The notes under the pieces were generated by a model that saw only the letters and a list, made by a program, of their open reading frames with translations, did no database searches and was not told the DNA's origin. A DNA stretch of 10,710 nucleotides from JAHEYF01 sp045805185 (lineage in GTDB: Bacteria > Bacteroidota > Bacteroidia > B-17B0 > Aurantibacillaceae). Each line of letters starts with the position of its first letter. The stretch's first letter is position 1. The stretch is from positions 1-10,710 of the forward strand of contig JBJMLS010000266.1 in NCBI GenBank assembly GCA_045805185.1. The letters are read 5' to 3'. Shown here in pieces: positions 1-7,155 of the stretch. A program made the translations under genes and the position numbers.

Positions 1-254
1 ACATCATATAGCAAGCGGTTGACGTTTGTAATTCTAAAAGTAACTTTGCTATTCTCTTTTACCCAATATTCCTTGTTTCCCGGTGTAAGGGTATCTTTAA
101 AAAAGTCATAAACAATATTATTGTCCCACCACAACCGTTTTACTTTTGTGTCTGAACTTGCATTTTTTGCTTGATTATTTTGTTTTGTGGTTTGACTATA
201 TCCGTTAGCTATAAACAGATGAAAGGTAACCAGAACTGCAATAAAAGTTTTCAT
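1..254 (-). CDS. Secreted protein of unknown function (N-terminal part, cut by window edge)
   Basis: The reading frame opens with ATG at 254-252 and stays open to the left edge, giving 84 residues of a longer protein. Residues 1-20 (MKTFIAVLVTFHLFIANGYS) form a typical Sec signal peptide, with cleavage likely before the Gln that follows. A short polar linker rich in Thr, Lys, Asn and Gln comes next, then a segment with WWDNNIVYDFF and, near the edge, KVTFRITNVNRLLYDV. The last stretch resembles the start of a beta-sandwich found in many uncharacterised exported Bacteroidota proteins. I do not recognise the family well enough to give a function. The next gene to the right (739-1314) is on the same strand but lies 484 bases upstream, so this gene probably has its own promoter. 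The signal peptide makes the frame credible despite its truncation. Confidence 0.75.
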   Translation of the reverse strand, partial: MKTFIAVLVTFHLFIANGYSQTTKQNNQAKNASSDTKVKRLWWDNNIVYDFFKDTLTPGNKEYWVKENSKVTFRITNVNRLLYD

Positions 255-275
255 GATAAAATTTGTTACGACGCT

Positions 276-303
276 AAAATATAACAAGCCTTCTCCCCCC
301 AAA
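276..303 (-). promoter_or_regulatory. Possible promoter of the secreted-protein gene at the left edge
   Basis: On the minus strand a TTTG (303-300) is followed after 16 bases by TATATTTT (283-276). This matches five of the six fixed bases of the Bacteroidota -7 box TAnnTTTG. The start codon follows about 22 bases after the box. The spacing is slightly short and the last base of the box deviates, so this is a weak call resting on position as much as on sequence. Confidence 0.25.
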
Positions 304-474
304 AGAAAAAATATGCAATCCCGCAAAATAAAAAGCAGATTTATTTTGGCCGCGTTAATTTATTGTTGTAATTTAAAAAGACGCCGTTTTTTGTCAGTCT
401 TATGGTAAATGCGGCGCAAATGTCCGAATTTGGCGCTTTTATGACGGTCCATGAAGATTGCCGCACAACAGACT

Positions 475-556
475 AATTGCCAGGAGGCGAAAGAATAATC
501 TGGAAAAGGAGCGGTTACAGTCTCAGCTTATTTTCGATTCCTGGCAATTCTTTTTT
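475..556 (+). other. Long hairpin with T run; terminator-like or small-RNA candidate
   Basis: The 11 bases AATTGCCAGGA (475-485) are exactly the reverse complement of TCCTGGCAATT (539-549). Inside this, after a 2x2 internal loop, CGAAAGAATAA (488-498) can pair with TTATTTTCG (528-536) with a two-base bulge. This leaves a loop of about 29 bases. The 3' arm is followed by C and six T (550-556), the layout of an intrinsic terminator on the plus strand. The stem is longer than an ordinary terminator needs and no plus-strand gene lies upstream, so a short structured RNA or a mobile-element remnant are alternatives. The pairing is seen directly; transcription is not shown. Confidence 0.45.
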
Positions 557-680
557 AAAAGATGCAGCTGTCTCAGTCCTAATTTGCTTTACTGGAATAT
601 GTCCGATATTACAGGTTACAATAAAAACAGATAAATGAATTGCCAGTGAGCATAAAGCCCGAAGCATAATTCCCGGTATA

Positions 681-740
681 AGTCCGGCTAACGCAGCTAG
701 CCGGCTCCCGGGAGTCGCCCGCTACTGCATAAGCCGGACT
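681..740 (-). terminator. GC-rich nested inverted repeats at the end of the beta-barrel gene
   Basis: AGTCCGGCT (681-689) is an exact inverted copy of AGCCGGACT (732-740), enclosing 42 bases. Competing inner structures are CCGGCTA (684-690) with TAGCCGG (698-704) and the 10-base palindrome CTCCCGGGAG (705-714). The right arm overlaps the TAG stop (741-739) of the minus-strand gene, so the structure sits exactly where its transcript should end. There is no T run after it on the minus strand, so it would be a non-canonical terminator or an mRNA 3'-end stabiliser. A small palindromic repeat is also possible. Confidence 0.4.
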
Positions 741-1314
741 AAAAAGTGGTCCCCGTCCCGTAGAGTATTCCCCAGGTATCAATACCTACGGAGTAACTCG
801 TGCCAAGGTACATGATGAAGTTTTCTCCTTTCATGATGCGGAGCCGCGCGGCAAGCACAGGCGCAAAGCGGATGGACCTTTTTGTGTCAATAAGAAAGCT
901 CGCCAGCGGACCGGCTTCCAGATCGATAGTTGCTTTTTTACCGAGCTTTAAGCTGAGCAGGCGGAACTCCAGTCCTGTGCCAAGCGTGGGCGAGGCCTTT
1001 TCGTTTACCAGCTGACCGTTTATTAGGAATTGCTTGGTTTCCGTGGGGACATTAAAGAAGATTGGGATGCGTATAATCTTGCGCGGCCTCAGCTCGGCAA
1101 AAAAAAGAATGGAGCTGGTGGGTACCACTATGGCTTCCTGGTTGCGCAGATCCACCAGCTTGCTGCTGCTGATGAAGAGCAGGGATTGCCCAAAGCTGAG
1201 CTCGAACAGGTCCTTGCTTTTGGTGCTATCGGGTTGCTGGGCATTTGTACTAAAGGCAATAAGCAGGAGTAAGGCGCCTGCGCGCTTTAAAGAAGAGCGA
1301 ACTAAATGGATCAT
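739..1314 (-). CDS. Putative small outer-membrane beta-barrel protein
   Basis: I place the start at the ATG at 1314-1312, giving 191 residues, because it begins a good signal peptide: MIHLVRSSLKRAGALLLLIAF, then STNA before the cleavage site at Q26. An in-frame ATG at 1401 would add 29 residues with several basic ones and bury the signal. The mature part is about 165 residues of short alternating hydrophobic stretches separated by charged turns, such as ELSFGQSLLFI, TSSILFFAEL, FRLLSLKLG and NFIMYLGTSYSVGI. It ends in YGTGTTF, and a final Phe on a last beta-strand is the classic signature recognised by the outer-membrane assembly machinery. The likely role is an eight-strand-like barrel in the outer membrane; the specific function is unknown. 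The gene is transcribed away from the operon at 1899 and ends in the inverted repeats at 681-740. The barrel assignment is inference from pattern, not from a recognised family. Confidence 0.72.
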   Translation of the reverse strand: MIHLVRSSLKRAGALLLLIAFSTNAQQPDSTKSKDLFELSFGQSLLFISSSKLVDLRNQEAIVVPTSSILFFAELRPRKIIRIPIFFNVPTETKQFLINGQLVNEKASPTLGTGLEFRLLSLKLGKKATIDLEAGPLASFLIDTKRSIRFAPVLAARLRIMKGENFIMYLGTSYSVGIDTWGILYGTGTTF

Positions 1315-1625
1315 GCGTTTAAGGTTTTTAAATAACGAAGAAAGATACTCATTTTTAAAAGCAGGGATGCGGGGCACACAGCGCCTCTTCAGAAAAGACA
1401 AAGCGGGATCAATTCCAACGCTTATTATTCGTTCATTTTATTTATGCGTTTGCAAAGAATTGGATGTATATACAGAATAAATAGTGCCATTTAAGTTTTA
1501 AGCAATTGTCAGCTCAAAAAAAATTAAATTATTTTTCACCCTCCAATTTTCAGTATTTACAAGGGATGTATGCTGTTTTCACTGACATGATTTTGCAAGC
1601 GACAAATAATTATCGGGCACAGACA

Positions 1626-1654
1626 TTTGTTGTATTTGTTTTTTATTATTTTTG
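1626..1654 (+). promoter_or_regulatory. Bacteroidota-type promoter of the surface-protein operon
   Basis: TTTG at 1626-1629 (-33 box) is followed after 17 bases by TATTTTTG at 1647-1654, a complete match to the -7 consensus TAnnTTTG read by the Bacteroidota primary sigma factor. The spacing is in the normal range. The transcript should begin near 1660, giving a leader of roughly 240 bases before the start codon at 1899. Confidence 0.65.
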
Positions 1655-1699
1655 CCGCCGTTAAGCATGAAACACTTAACCAACACTAAAACCCGGGAT

Positions 1700-1742
1700 G
1701 TAATATACCGCTGTTCCGGCCCTGCCGGGCAGCGGGTATTAC
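1700..1742 (+). promoter_or_regulatory. Strong hairpin in the operon leader
   Basis: Three stacked helices can form: GTAATA (1700-1705) with TATTAC (1737-1742), CCGCTG (1708-1713) with CAGCGG (1730-1735), and CCGG (1716-1719) with CCGG (1725-1728). That is 16 base pairs separated by two small internal loops (TA/G and TT/G) and closed by the five-base loop CCCTG. It begins about 40 bases after the expected transcript start. No T run follows, so it is not a normal terminator. It could protect the mRNA from decay or be part of a regulatory leader. I do not match it to any known riboswitch class. Confidence 0.5.
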
Positions 1743-1898
1743 CCTATTATGACGCAACGAATGCTTGGCTTTACGCTTTTAGAGAAACCTTTTTTTTAAT
1801 CTGGAAAATGACTTTGGAATTTCTCTGGCTATCCCTTTTATTGAAACCTAACACAACTAAAATAAAACCTAAACCAAAAATCCACTAAGAAAAAACCC

Positions 1899-3206
1899 AT
1901 GAAAACTATTTTATTAGCAATGAGCGCTGTTATGTGCAGTGTATGCTTCACCTCTGGCCAAAATAATAATTCAAATGCTCAGTCTAACTGGAAAAGTAAT
2001 GGAAACAATGCAAGTACCGGCGACTATCTTGGAACGACGAATAACAGCCCGCTTATATTTAAAACCAATAACCAGGTAAGGGGAAAGTTTGAGGCAAACG
2101 GTGATTTCATATTGGATAATGGAAATCTAACCCTTAATCCGCTTGGCCTTTCCAATCCTTCGAGCCAACACCTATTTAAGGTAGGAGGATCCGGTCATTT
2201 CGAAACGGATTTGAATGTTAAGCAGGATCTTTCCGTTCATGGGAATGCTTTATTTAAGAATACGCTAACCGCCGAAAAAGGAATTATGTTCGACGTTTTG
2301 AATGGATTAAAATACACTCCTGCTTCGAATGGAGTGGCGGAAAAATACATTCTTGGAAACGTCCAGGTTCCGCTGGCAACTTGTCTTAAGCCAAATACAA
2401 ATCCCTGGTTCTATCTCCAGGGAGGATTTATTTCCCGGGCGCAGAATGGAATGGTGGATGCCAGCTTAACAATGGCCTCTGCTAATTGGGATGGAAGCGG
2501 GATCATAGAAGTGGAAGGATCGGACGATAAAGGCGGCACAACGAACAGTTTACTTGTGAATTATTTTTGTGGACGTAATACTAACCTGAATACGAACAAT
2601 GCTCTGCCAAATAAAGGTGGCTGGGTGAATATGGGCGAGCAGGTGAATATGGCGAAGCACGTCGAGATCGGCTCGGTGCAGTGGGGAATAAGTGATCCAT
2701 TGAACACAGCCCTTGAAATTCATGTTAATGATGGCAAGGGAATAAAATTCCGGAGCTGGAACAGTTCCGTTAAATTGATCTCTGTTGAAAATCCGGCTTT
2801 TCCCGGCGCCTCTCCGTTTACTGTTTTCGCTGACGGAAAAACACATATAGGACACAAGAACCAATCCTTGTCTCCTCTTCATAGTGACGCGCTCTTAACA
2901 GTGAATGGAAAGCTGGTAACGCAATCCTGTTACGTAACTATAAGTAACTGGGCGGATTTTGTTTTCGAGGAAAATTATAAGATTCCTGAGCTGAAAGACA
3001 TTGAAGCATTTTACAAAGCGAATAAGCATCTCCCCGAGATCCCATCCGCAAAAGAAGTGTTGAAGGAAGGAGTGGATCTTGCAGAGATGAACAGGCTTTT
3101 ATTAAAAAAGGTTGAGGAGCTCACTATTATAATGGTGGACCAGGACAAAAAACTCAATGGATGTTTGTCGGAAATAGCGAAGCTGAAAAATACGTCAGAA
3201 AAATAA
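1899..3206 (+). CDS. Secreted fibre-like protein with C-terminal coiled-coil tail
   Basis: This 435-residue protein starts with a signal peptide (MKTILLAMSAVMCSVCFTSG, cleavage before Q21). Residues about 29-75 (NWKSNGNNAS, then GDYLGTTNNSPLIFKTNNQ) carry the N-terminal motif common in Bacteroidota tail-fibre-like surface proteins. The middle is Gly/Asn-rich and beta-dominated (GGFISRAQNG, NDGKGIKFRSW). Residues 351-435 begin WADFVFEENYKIPELKDIEAF, include NKHLPEIPSAKEV, and end in a heptad-like helix (LAEMNRLLLKKVEELTIIM). That module closes many exported Bacteroidota fibre proteins and probably promotes oligomerisation. Neither an S74 chaperone domain nor a T9SS sorting domain is present, so how it is anchored is unclear. 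It is the first gene of the operon, with an A-rich leader (AAGAAAAAACCC) directly before the ATG, and its stop lies 17 bases before the next start. The role is inferred as a surface fibre or adhesin. Confidence 0.8.
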   Translation: MKTILLAMSAVMCSVCFTSGQNNNSNAQSNWKSNGNNASTGDYLGTTNNSPLIFKTNNQVRGKFEANGDFILDNGNLTLNPLGLSNPSSQHLFKVGGSGHFETDLNVKQDLSVHGNALFKNTLTAEKGIMFDVLNGLKYTPASNGVAEKYILGNVQVPLATCLKPNTNPWFYLQGGFISRAQNGMVDASLTMASANWDGSGIIEVEGSDDKGGTTNSLLVNYFCGRNTNLNTNNALPNKGGWVNMGEQVNMAKHVEIGSVQWGISDPLNTALEIHVNDGKGIKFRSWNSSVKLISVENPAFPGASPFTVFADGKTHIGHKNQSLSPLHSDALLTVNGKLVTQSCYVTISNWADFVFEENYKIPELKDIEAFYKANKHLPEIPSAKEVLKEGVDLAEMNRLLLKKVEELTIIMVDQDKKLNGCLSEIAKLKNTSEK

Positions 3207-3223
3207 AATTATACCGACGAATC

Positions 3224-6200
3224 ATGAAAAATTATCTGAAGCATTTCATTTGCCTCTGCCTTTTGTTATTCTTAAACGAAACAAAGGCTCAACAGGACAC
3301 ACTTAGGTTTAGGAGTTATAAAGCCTACGCCGATTATGTTACCCTCAACTATAAACTTAAATACCCGGAGCTGGAGTTTTTTAAGTATAAGATCATCGGG
3401 ACTCCGCTGAACCCATACGATTCCCATCGTGGAGACACGCTGGATTCAATATGCAGCGGACTTAATTATCTCTCGCTCATCAATGAGCTGGACATTTCCA
3501 GCTTTAATTCACATCCTAAAATAAACAGTGAGTATGTCCTGTCAAAAATGATAGAAGGAGTGAAGAATAAAGTTCTCCCTTTATCTATTGCATTGGTAAA
3601 ATATGCAGACCTGAAAGACAGTGCGATCTATTTGAATACTGTCGGATGGGATGGTCACCGCCTGCTGGAGCAAAGTCCGGCTGGCTTCTATCCTTTTAAA
3701 CAGGAGATCTTGTTTGCTTCCTCTGCATTGAATGAGGCTATTGAAACAAATGAAGTAACGTTTGTGTTCAATGAGGATCTGTTCCTTTCTAACGTGGCCT
3801 GGGGTGATGTTAACTTTCTCCAGGCGGATTATGCGGACGGCGGAGGCTACCGCGATCTGATCCCTGGTAATACAAGTACAATAGTTTACGATACGCCGGG
3901 AGAAAAGATCATCAGGTTAAAAATGGGTCTTGAAGGTAAAGTCTGTTTTTCCGCCTTTAAGATCACAATCATGGATCAGTTTGGCGCTGAAAAAATATAT
4001 GAGCAGCACTCAGTGTCGGGCTGCTCGACTCCGCCACAACTTCCAACGGGAGGTCCTTATTCAATTTCCACCACCAAGCTTGGAACCTATGTTTCGGGAG
4101 AATATGCTGTGTGGCATTCCACCTGCAATACTTCCGGCCTGATCCGTAAGCCTTATATTATTTCTGCCGGTTTCAATCCGGGAAACGGAAAGCAATTGGT
4201 TTCGAACGGGCTCCCCAATTTCCTGAACTTTGTTGTGAATAACGTTACCATTAGCCTGCCCGACGGAGGCTGGAACGGTGATTGGCGGGGACTATATTAT
4301 GAAACCTATAACGGCGGCTACAACAAGCGTTTTTCCCCTGTAGAATCCGGTCAATGCAATGAAGGCTCGGATAATGGCGACAGGTATCTGGATCGTTTAA
4401 GGGATGAAGGCTACGACATTATTATTCTTAAGTATGACAATGGGACAGATTACGCGATCAACAACGCTGCCTTAGTGATTGAGCTGATCGAGCAGATCAA
4501 CCAGCAGAAATTCGCAAACGGGTATTATTTTGAGAACGTAGTAAGCGGTTACAGCGCCGGTGGCATCGCAACGAAGCTGGCGCTTTCCCTTATGGAATCG
4601 AGATATAAGCAAGGCTTAGGGCCGCACCCGCATACACGCATGTGGGTGAGCGTGGAGACCGAGAACCAGGGCGCGAATGTTCCTCTCGGGCTTCAGCATT
4701 TTTTTGCTTTTCAGAAGGAAACCGCGCATGTTTTGCCCTCTTTACCTTTGTATTTAAACTGGCTGAAAGTTTCCGTTGACTGGATCAACCTTATAGTTGC
4801 CAACTTATCTTATGATTACAATAATAATCCCGGAGCGAACGAGTTGACAAGGTATATGGCTTCCTCGGGGAATGGCCAGCACCCGGATCGCACAAATCTG
4901 CTGAATACTTTTGCGTCAATCCCGTATAACACTTCCAACGGGTATCCTGAATTTTGCAGGAGAGTCGGAGTTTCCCAGGGAAGCGGACTGGGTTATACCA
5001 TTCCGCATGCTCAGCCGGAGATCCTCAATACCCGCTTAAAGTCCGGACTTGATGCGCTAACCGCCAGTAGCTGGCCCTCGGATTGCGGCGGCACTTACGA
5101 CTGGCACCTGATGCGTGCAGAAAAAGTAATGAAGGCAAGATGGTGGAGCAGTATCAATGGCAATAATCTGTTTGACGGAAGGGTGGTTTCCGATGGCACA
5201 ACTATTTTCCCCATGCTCTGCGTCCGGAATATTTTCACAGGATGGAGCTGTTCCTGTATTGGGCCCTACAGCACTTCCGATTACACGGTGTACGGAGACC
5301 TGCATGAGGGAGCGCCTGACCCTGGTAATGTAGATGATGCTCCTGCAAGTACACTGGCGGCTCATATTGAAATGTACACGCAGAGCGCTTATCCTTTTTA
5401 CAACAACTGGTTCCTTGGAATTACGGGCGATGCTTTTGCTTACCATGATGACCAGCTTCATGGTTTTGCCCCAACGGTTTCTACGCTGGACCTTCATGAC
5501 CCGACAACAGGAGCCCCGCTGAATAATTTTCAATCGCCGGCATCTTTAAATCTTTTTACAATTGGACCTGTAGGAACTGAACCAGATAAGAGGTATGGAT
5601 TTCCGTATTTTAATAATCCGACAAATCATTATGCAATAACGCCCTATGATGCCGTTTTTGCAATCGGAAACAATAATGGCACTTATTCCGATGGGGTCAC
5701 ACCAAAACCCAGGAATCAATTACACGTGGAGGATCCGCAGAGCATGATGGGGGATTATTTGTCACGAACGGAGGTCGCCCCTGAAAATTTGTTTCTCTCT
5801 AATCAAACGATCGGGCAAACAGCCAACGCTTATTCAGGCTACATCGGTGGTTATACAGCGGAATTTGAGTCAAGGAACAAAATAATTGCCGGAAAAACCA
5901 CAAATGCCGGCGCGAATATCTATTCCCTTTATGGAAATAATAATTACCTCACGCCTAACGGCGATGTTATAATCCCCAGCAATGCAAAGGCTATCTTGCA
6001 CAGCGGAGACCAGGTTGAGCTCTTACCGGGAGTTTCTATAGATCCGGGTGCGGAATTGGCCGCCTATATCCAGGATTACAATTGTGCAAATAACTTATTC
6101 CGGGAAAGCCATGCAGGAAAAGCGAAAGCCAGCGCTGTAGGCACGGGAATCTCTGAAAATGATCCGGGCATTACGTCAAAAAATGTCAGTTCAAATAAAA

Positions 6201-6439
6201 ACGGACTGATTGTTTATCCGAATCCGAATAATGGTACCTTTGAGCTGACGAATCTGACTGAAGAAAGCAAGTCAGATCTTGTCATTGCGGACCTCGCCGG
6301 CAAGGTAATGGTGAGGACAGAGATCGCCAATGGAAGGAGCATTCCCTTTGAATTAAAAGAGCTGGGAAACGGGATCTACCTGCTAACGGTAATAAATGAG
6401 AAGAGCAGCAGACATTTCAAACTGATCATTTCAAAATAA
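3224..6439 (+). CDS. T9SS-exported putative alpha/beta-hydrolase (serine hydrolase-like)
   Basis: I choose the ATG at 3224 (1071 residues) because it starts a signal peptide (MKNYLKHFICLCLLLFLNETKA, cleavage before Q23); an earlier in-frame ATG at 3161 lies inside the previous gene. After a long N-terminal region of about 310 residues comes an alpha/beta-hydrolase-like core: strand PYIISAGFNPG, then YDIIILKYDNGTDYAINNAA, then the nucleophile elbow GYSAGG with S444. After the elbow, VSVETENQGANVPLGLQ (E478-N481 variable) aligns with the VSFDSPHxGANIPIG stretch I recall from the secreted Bacteroidota hydrolase family. H834 in NQLHVEDP is a candidate catalytic His. Residues about 885-957 (VIIPSNAKAILHSGDQVELL) look like the PSGA-type beta-domain often placed before T9SS signals. 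Residues 996-1071 (IVYPNPNNGTFEL to FKLIISK) are a type A T9SS sorting domain. The product should be exported and surface-attached or released. The substrate is unknown; lipase or esterase activity is only a guess. Confidence 0.82.
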   Translation: MKNYLKHFICLCLLLFLNETKAQQDTLRFRSYKAYADYVTLNYKLKYPELEFFKYKIIGTPLNPYDSHRGDTLDSICSGLNYLSLINELDISSFNSHPKINSEYVLSKMIEGVKNKVLPLSIALVKYADLKDSAIYLNTVGWDGHRLLEQSPAGFYPFKQEILFASSALNEAIETNEVTFVFNEDLFLSNVAWGDVNFLQADYADGGGYRDLIPGNTSTIVYDTPGEKIIRLKMGLEGKVCFSAFKITIMDQFGAEKIYEQHSVSGCSTPPQLPTGGPYSISTTKLGTYVSGEYAVWHSTCNTSGLIRKPYIISAGFNPGNGKQLVSNGLPNFLNFVVNNVTISLPDGGWNGDWRGLYYETYNGGYNKRFSPVESGQCNEGSDNGDRYLDRLRDEGYDIIILKYDNGTDYAINNAALVIELIEQINQQKFANGYYFENVVSGYSAGGIATKLALSLMESRYKQGLGPHPHTRMWVSVETENQGANVPLGLQHFFAFQKETAHVLPSLPLYLNWLKVSVDWINLIVANLSYDYNNNPGANELTRYMASSGNGQHPDRTNLLNTFASIPYNTSNGYPEFCRRVGVSQGSGLGYTIPHAQPEILNTRLKSGLDALTASSWPSDCGGTYDWHLMRAEKVMKARWWSSINGNNLFDGRVVSDGTTIFPMLCVRNIFTGWSCSCIGPYSTSDYTVYGDLHEGAPDPGNVDDAPASTLAAHIEMYTQSAYPFYNNWFLGITGDAFAYHDDQLHGFAPTVSTLDLHDPTTGAPLNNFQSPASLNLFTIGPVGTEPDKRYGFPYFNNPTNHYAITPYDAVFAIGNNNGTYSDGVTPKPRNQLHVEDPQSMMGDYLSRTEVAPENLFLSNQTIGQTANAYSGYIGGYTAEFESRNKIIAGKTTNAGANIYSLYGNNNYLTPNGDVIIPSNAKAILHSGDQVELLPGVSIDPGAELAAYIQDYNCANNLFRESHAGKAKASAVGTGISENDPGITSKNVSSNKNGLIVYPNPNNGTFELTNLTEESKSDLVIADLAGKVMVRTEIANGRSIPFELKELGNGIYLLTVINEKSSRHFKLIISK

Positions 6440-6445
6440 AGCAAC

Positions 6446-7111
6446 ATGAGGTCTTTAGTCACTTTTTTACTTATCCTTTTTCTCGCTTCTTGCGGGAAAA
6501 AGGATAATTCCAAAGACATGACCGTTTCCGGAAATGTGCGGAATAACTGCACCGGTTCCGGATTTGCAGATGTGACCGTGAATTTCATTACAACTCGGAA
6601 AAAATCCTTCGGAAAAACAGAAAGCAGCAAGCTCATTACGAAAACGGACGCCAGCGGGAATTTTTCGTTTGTAACGGAGGTCAGCACTTCAGACAAATAT
6701 ACTTACGCGATCTCTATTCCCGGATACAGTAATTACGATACAGAATTTTTCGGGACAGGGCAGGAAATAGAAGCGGATAAGCTTGGCGAGTTTCAGCAGT
6801 TTGGAGTTTCTGCAAGTTTCAAAACGTGTCCCTTTTCACTGCCAGCCGGAACTAATATTGTCACACCTGATACATTCACTCTTATTTTGCAACAAAGAGT
6901 TTTGCATTCGTTTGAACCAGAACGAGTTTGGAAGCTAATTTGGTTTCCGCAAACTTTTGAGTTCGGAATAGCGCCAGTAAACTTTGGCAACTACCCGATG
7001 GGCTGGTGGCAAATCACTTTAGACAAAACAAAATCCGGCGTTCATACTGTTATCCAGGACAGTATTTATTTGGGCATGGGCGCCAGTGCAACCTACACTA
7101 TTCCCTGGTAA
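6446..7111 (+). CDS. Lipoprotein with carboxypeptidase-regulatory-like domain
   Basis: This 221-residue protein begins with a lipoprotein signal: MRSLVTFLLILFLASC, with the lipobox LASC and acylated Cys16, followed by GKKDNSKD. The charged stretch after Cys loosely recalls the lipoprotein surface-export signals of Bacteroidota, but it is not a clear match. Residues about 25-110 (MTVSGNVRNNCTGSGFADVTV, KTDASGNFSF, YTYAISIPGYSNYD) have the order of motifs of a carboxypeptidase-regulatory-like / transthyretin-type beta-sandwich: an opening strand, a variable loop, then the D-x-x-G-x-F-x-F turn. The remaining half is beta-rich with aromatic residues (VWKLIWFPQTF, MGWWQITLD) and ends in TYTIPW; I do not recognise it. 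The start lies six bases after the stop of the hydrolase gene, so the two are almost certainly co-transcribed. A periplasmic or surface partner of the hydrolase is plausible but not shown. Confidence 0.78.
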   Translation: MRSLVTFLLILFLASCGKKDNSKDMTVSGNVRNNCTGSGFADVTVNFITTRKKSFGKTESSKLITKTDASGNFSFVTEVSTSDKYTYAISIPGYSNYDTEFFGTGQEIEADKLGEFQQFGVSASFKTCPFSLPAGTNIVTPDTFTLILQQRVLHSFEPERVWKLIWFPQTFEFGIAPVNFGNYPMGWWQITLDKTKSGVHTVIQDSIYLGMGASATYTIPW

Positions 7112-7155
7112 TTAAAACCTGAATCAAATTTTTATTAAACACTAATCTAAACCTT

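Larger units (their letters stand above)
255..738. other. Intergenic stretch with hairpins and no gene
   Basis: No convincing reading frame lies here. Reading rightwards it holds: the possible minus-strand promoter at 276-303; a smaller hairpin whose arms GCGCAAAT (414-421) and ATTTgGCGC (428-436, one bulged G) are followed by TTTT (437-440) on the plus strand; a long hairpin at 475-549 with a T run; and a GC-rich set of inverted repeats at 681-740 that runs into the stop codon of the neighbouring gene. No plus-strand gene precedes the two T-tailed hairpins, so they are not explained as terminators of a visible gene. Confidence 0.6.
1315..1898. other. Divergent intergenic region: promoter and long leader
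   Basis: This stretch separates the minus-strand beta-barrel gene from the plus-strand operon. The left half (1315-1600) is AT-rich. I find no clear Bacteroidota promoter for the minus-strand gene there; TATCTTTC on the minus strand, just upstream of its start, matches five of the six fixed -7 bases but lacks a partner box. The right half holds the plus-strand promoter at 1626-1654, a strong hairpin at 1700-1742, a T8 run near 1790 and an A-rich run into the start codon at 1899. An open frame of 73 codons at 1667-1888 lies in this leader but shows no coding signs. Confidence 0.6.

Noticed and set aside
1030..1480. Overlapping plus-strand frames of 80 and 148 codons
   Set aside because: They lie opposite the beta-barrel gene, whose signal peptide and barrel pattern are convincing; the plus-strand translations show no coherent protein features.
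1667..1888. Open frame of 73 codons in the operon leader with a hydrophobic segment near its end
   Set aside because: It runs across the strong leader hairpin, has no signal or domain, and its last third is the A-rich run normally seen before start codons in this phylum. More likely untranslated leader, though a small membrane peptide cannot be excluded.
1911..1948. Cys residues in the signal of the first operon protein as a lipobox
   Set aside because: The residues before Cys13 and Cys16 do not fit a lipobox; a normal signal peptidase site before Gln21 fits better.
5057..5533. Minus-strand frame of 158 codons
   Set aside because: Antisense to the hydrolase core; the translation is rich in Arg, Cys and Ser without structure and lacks any family signal.
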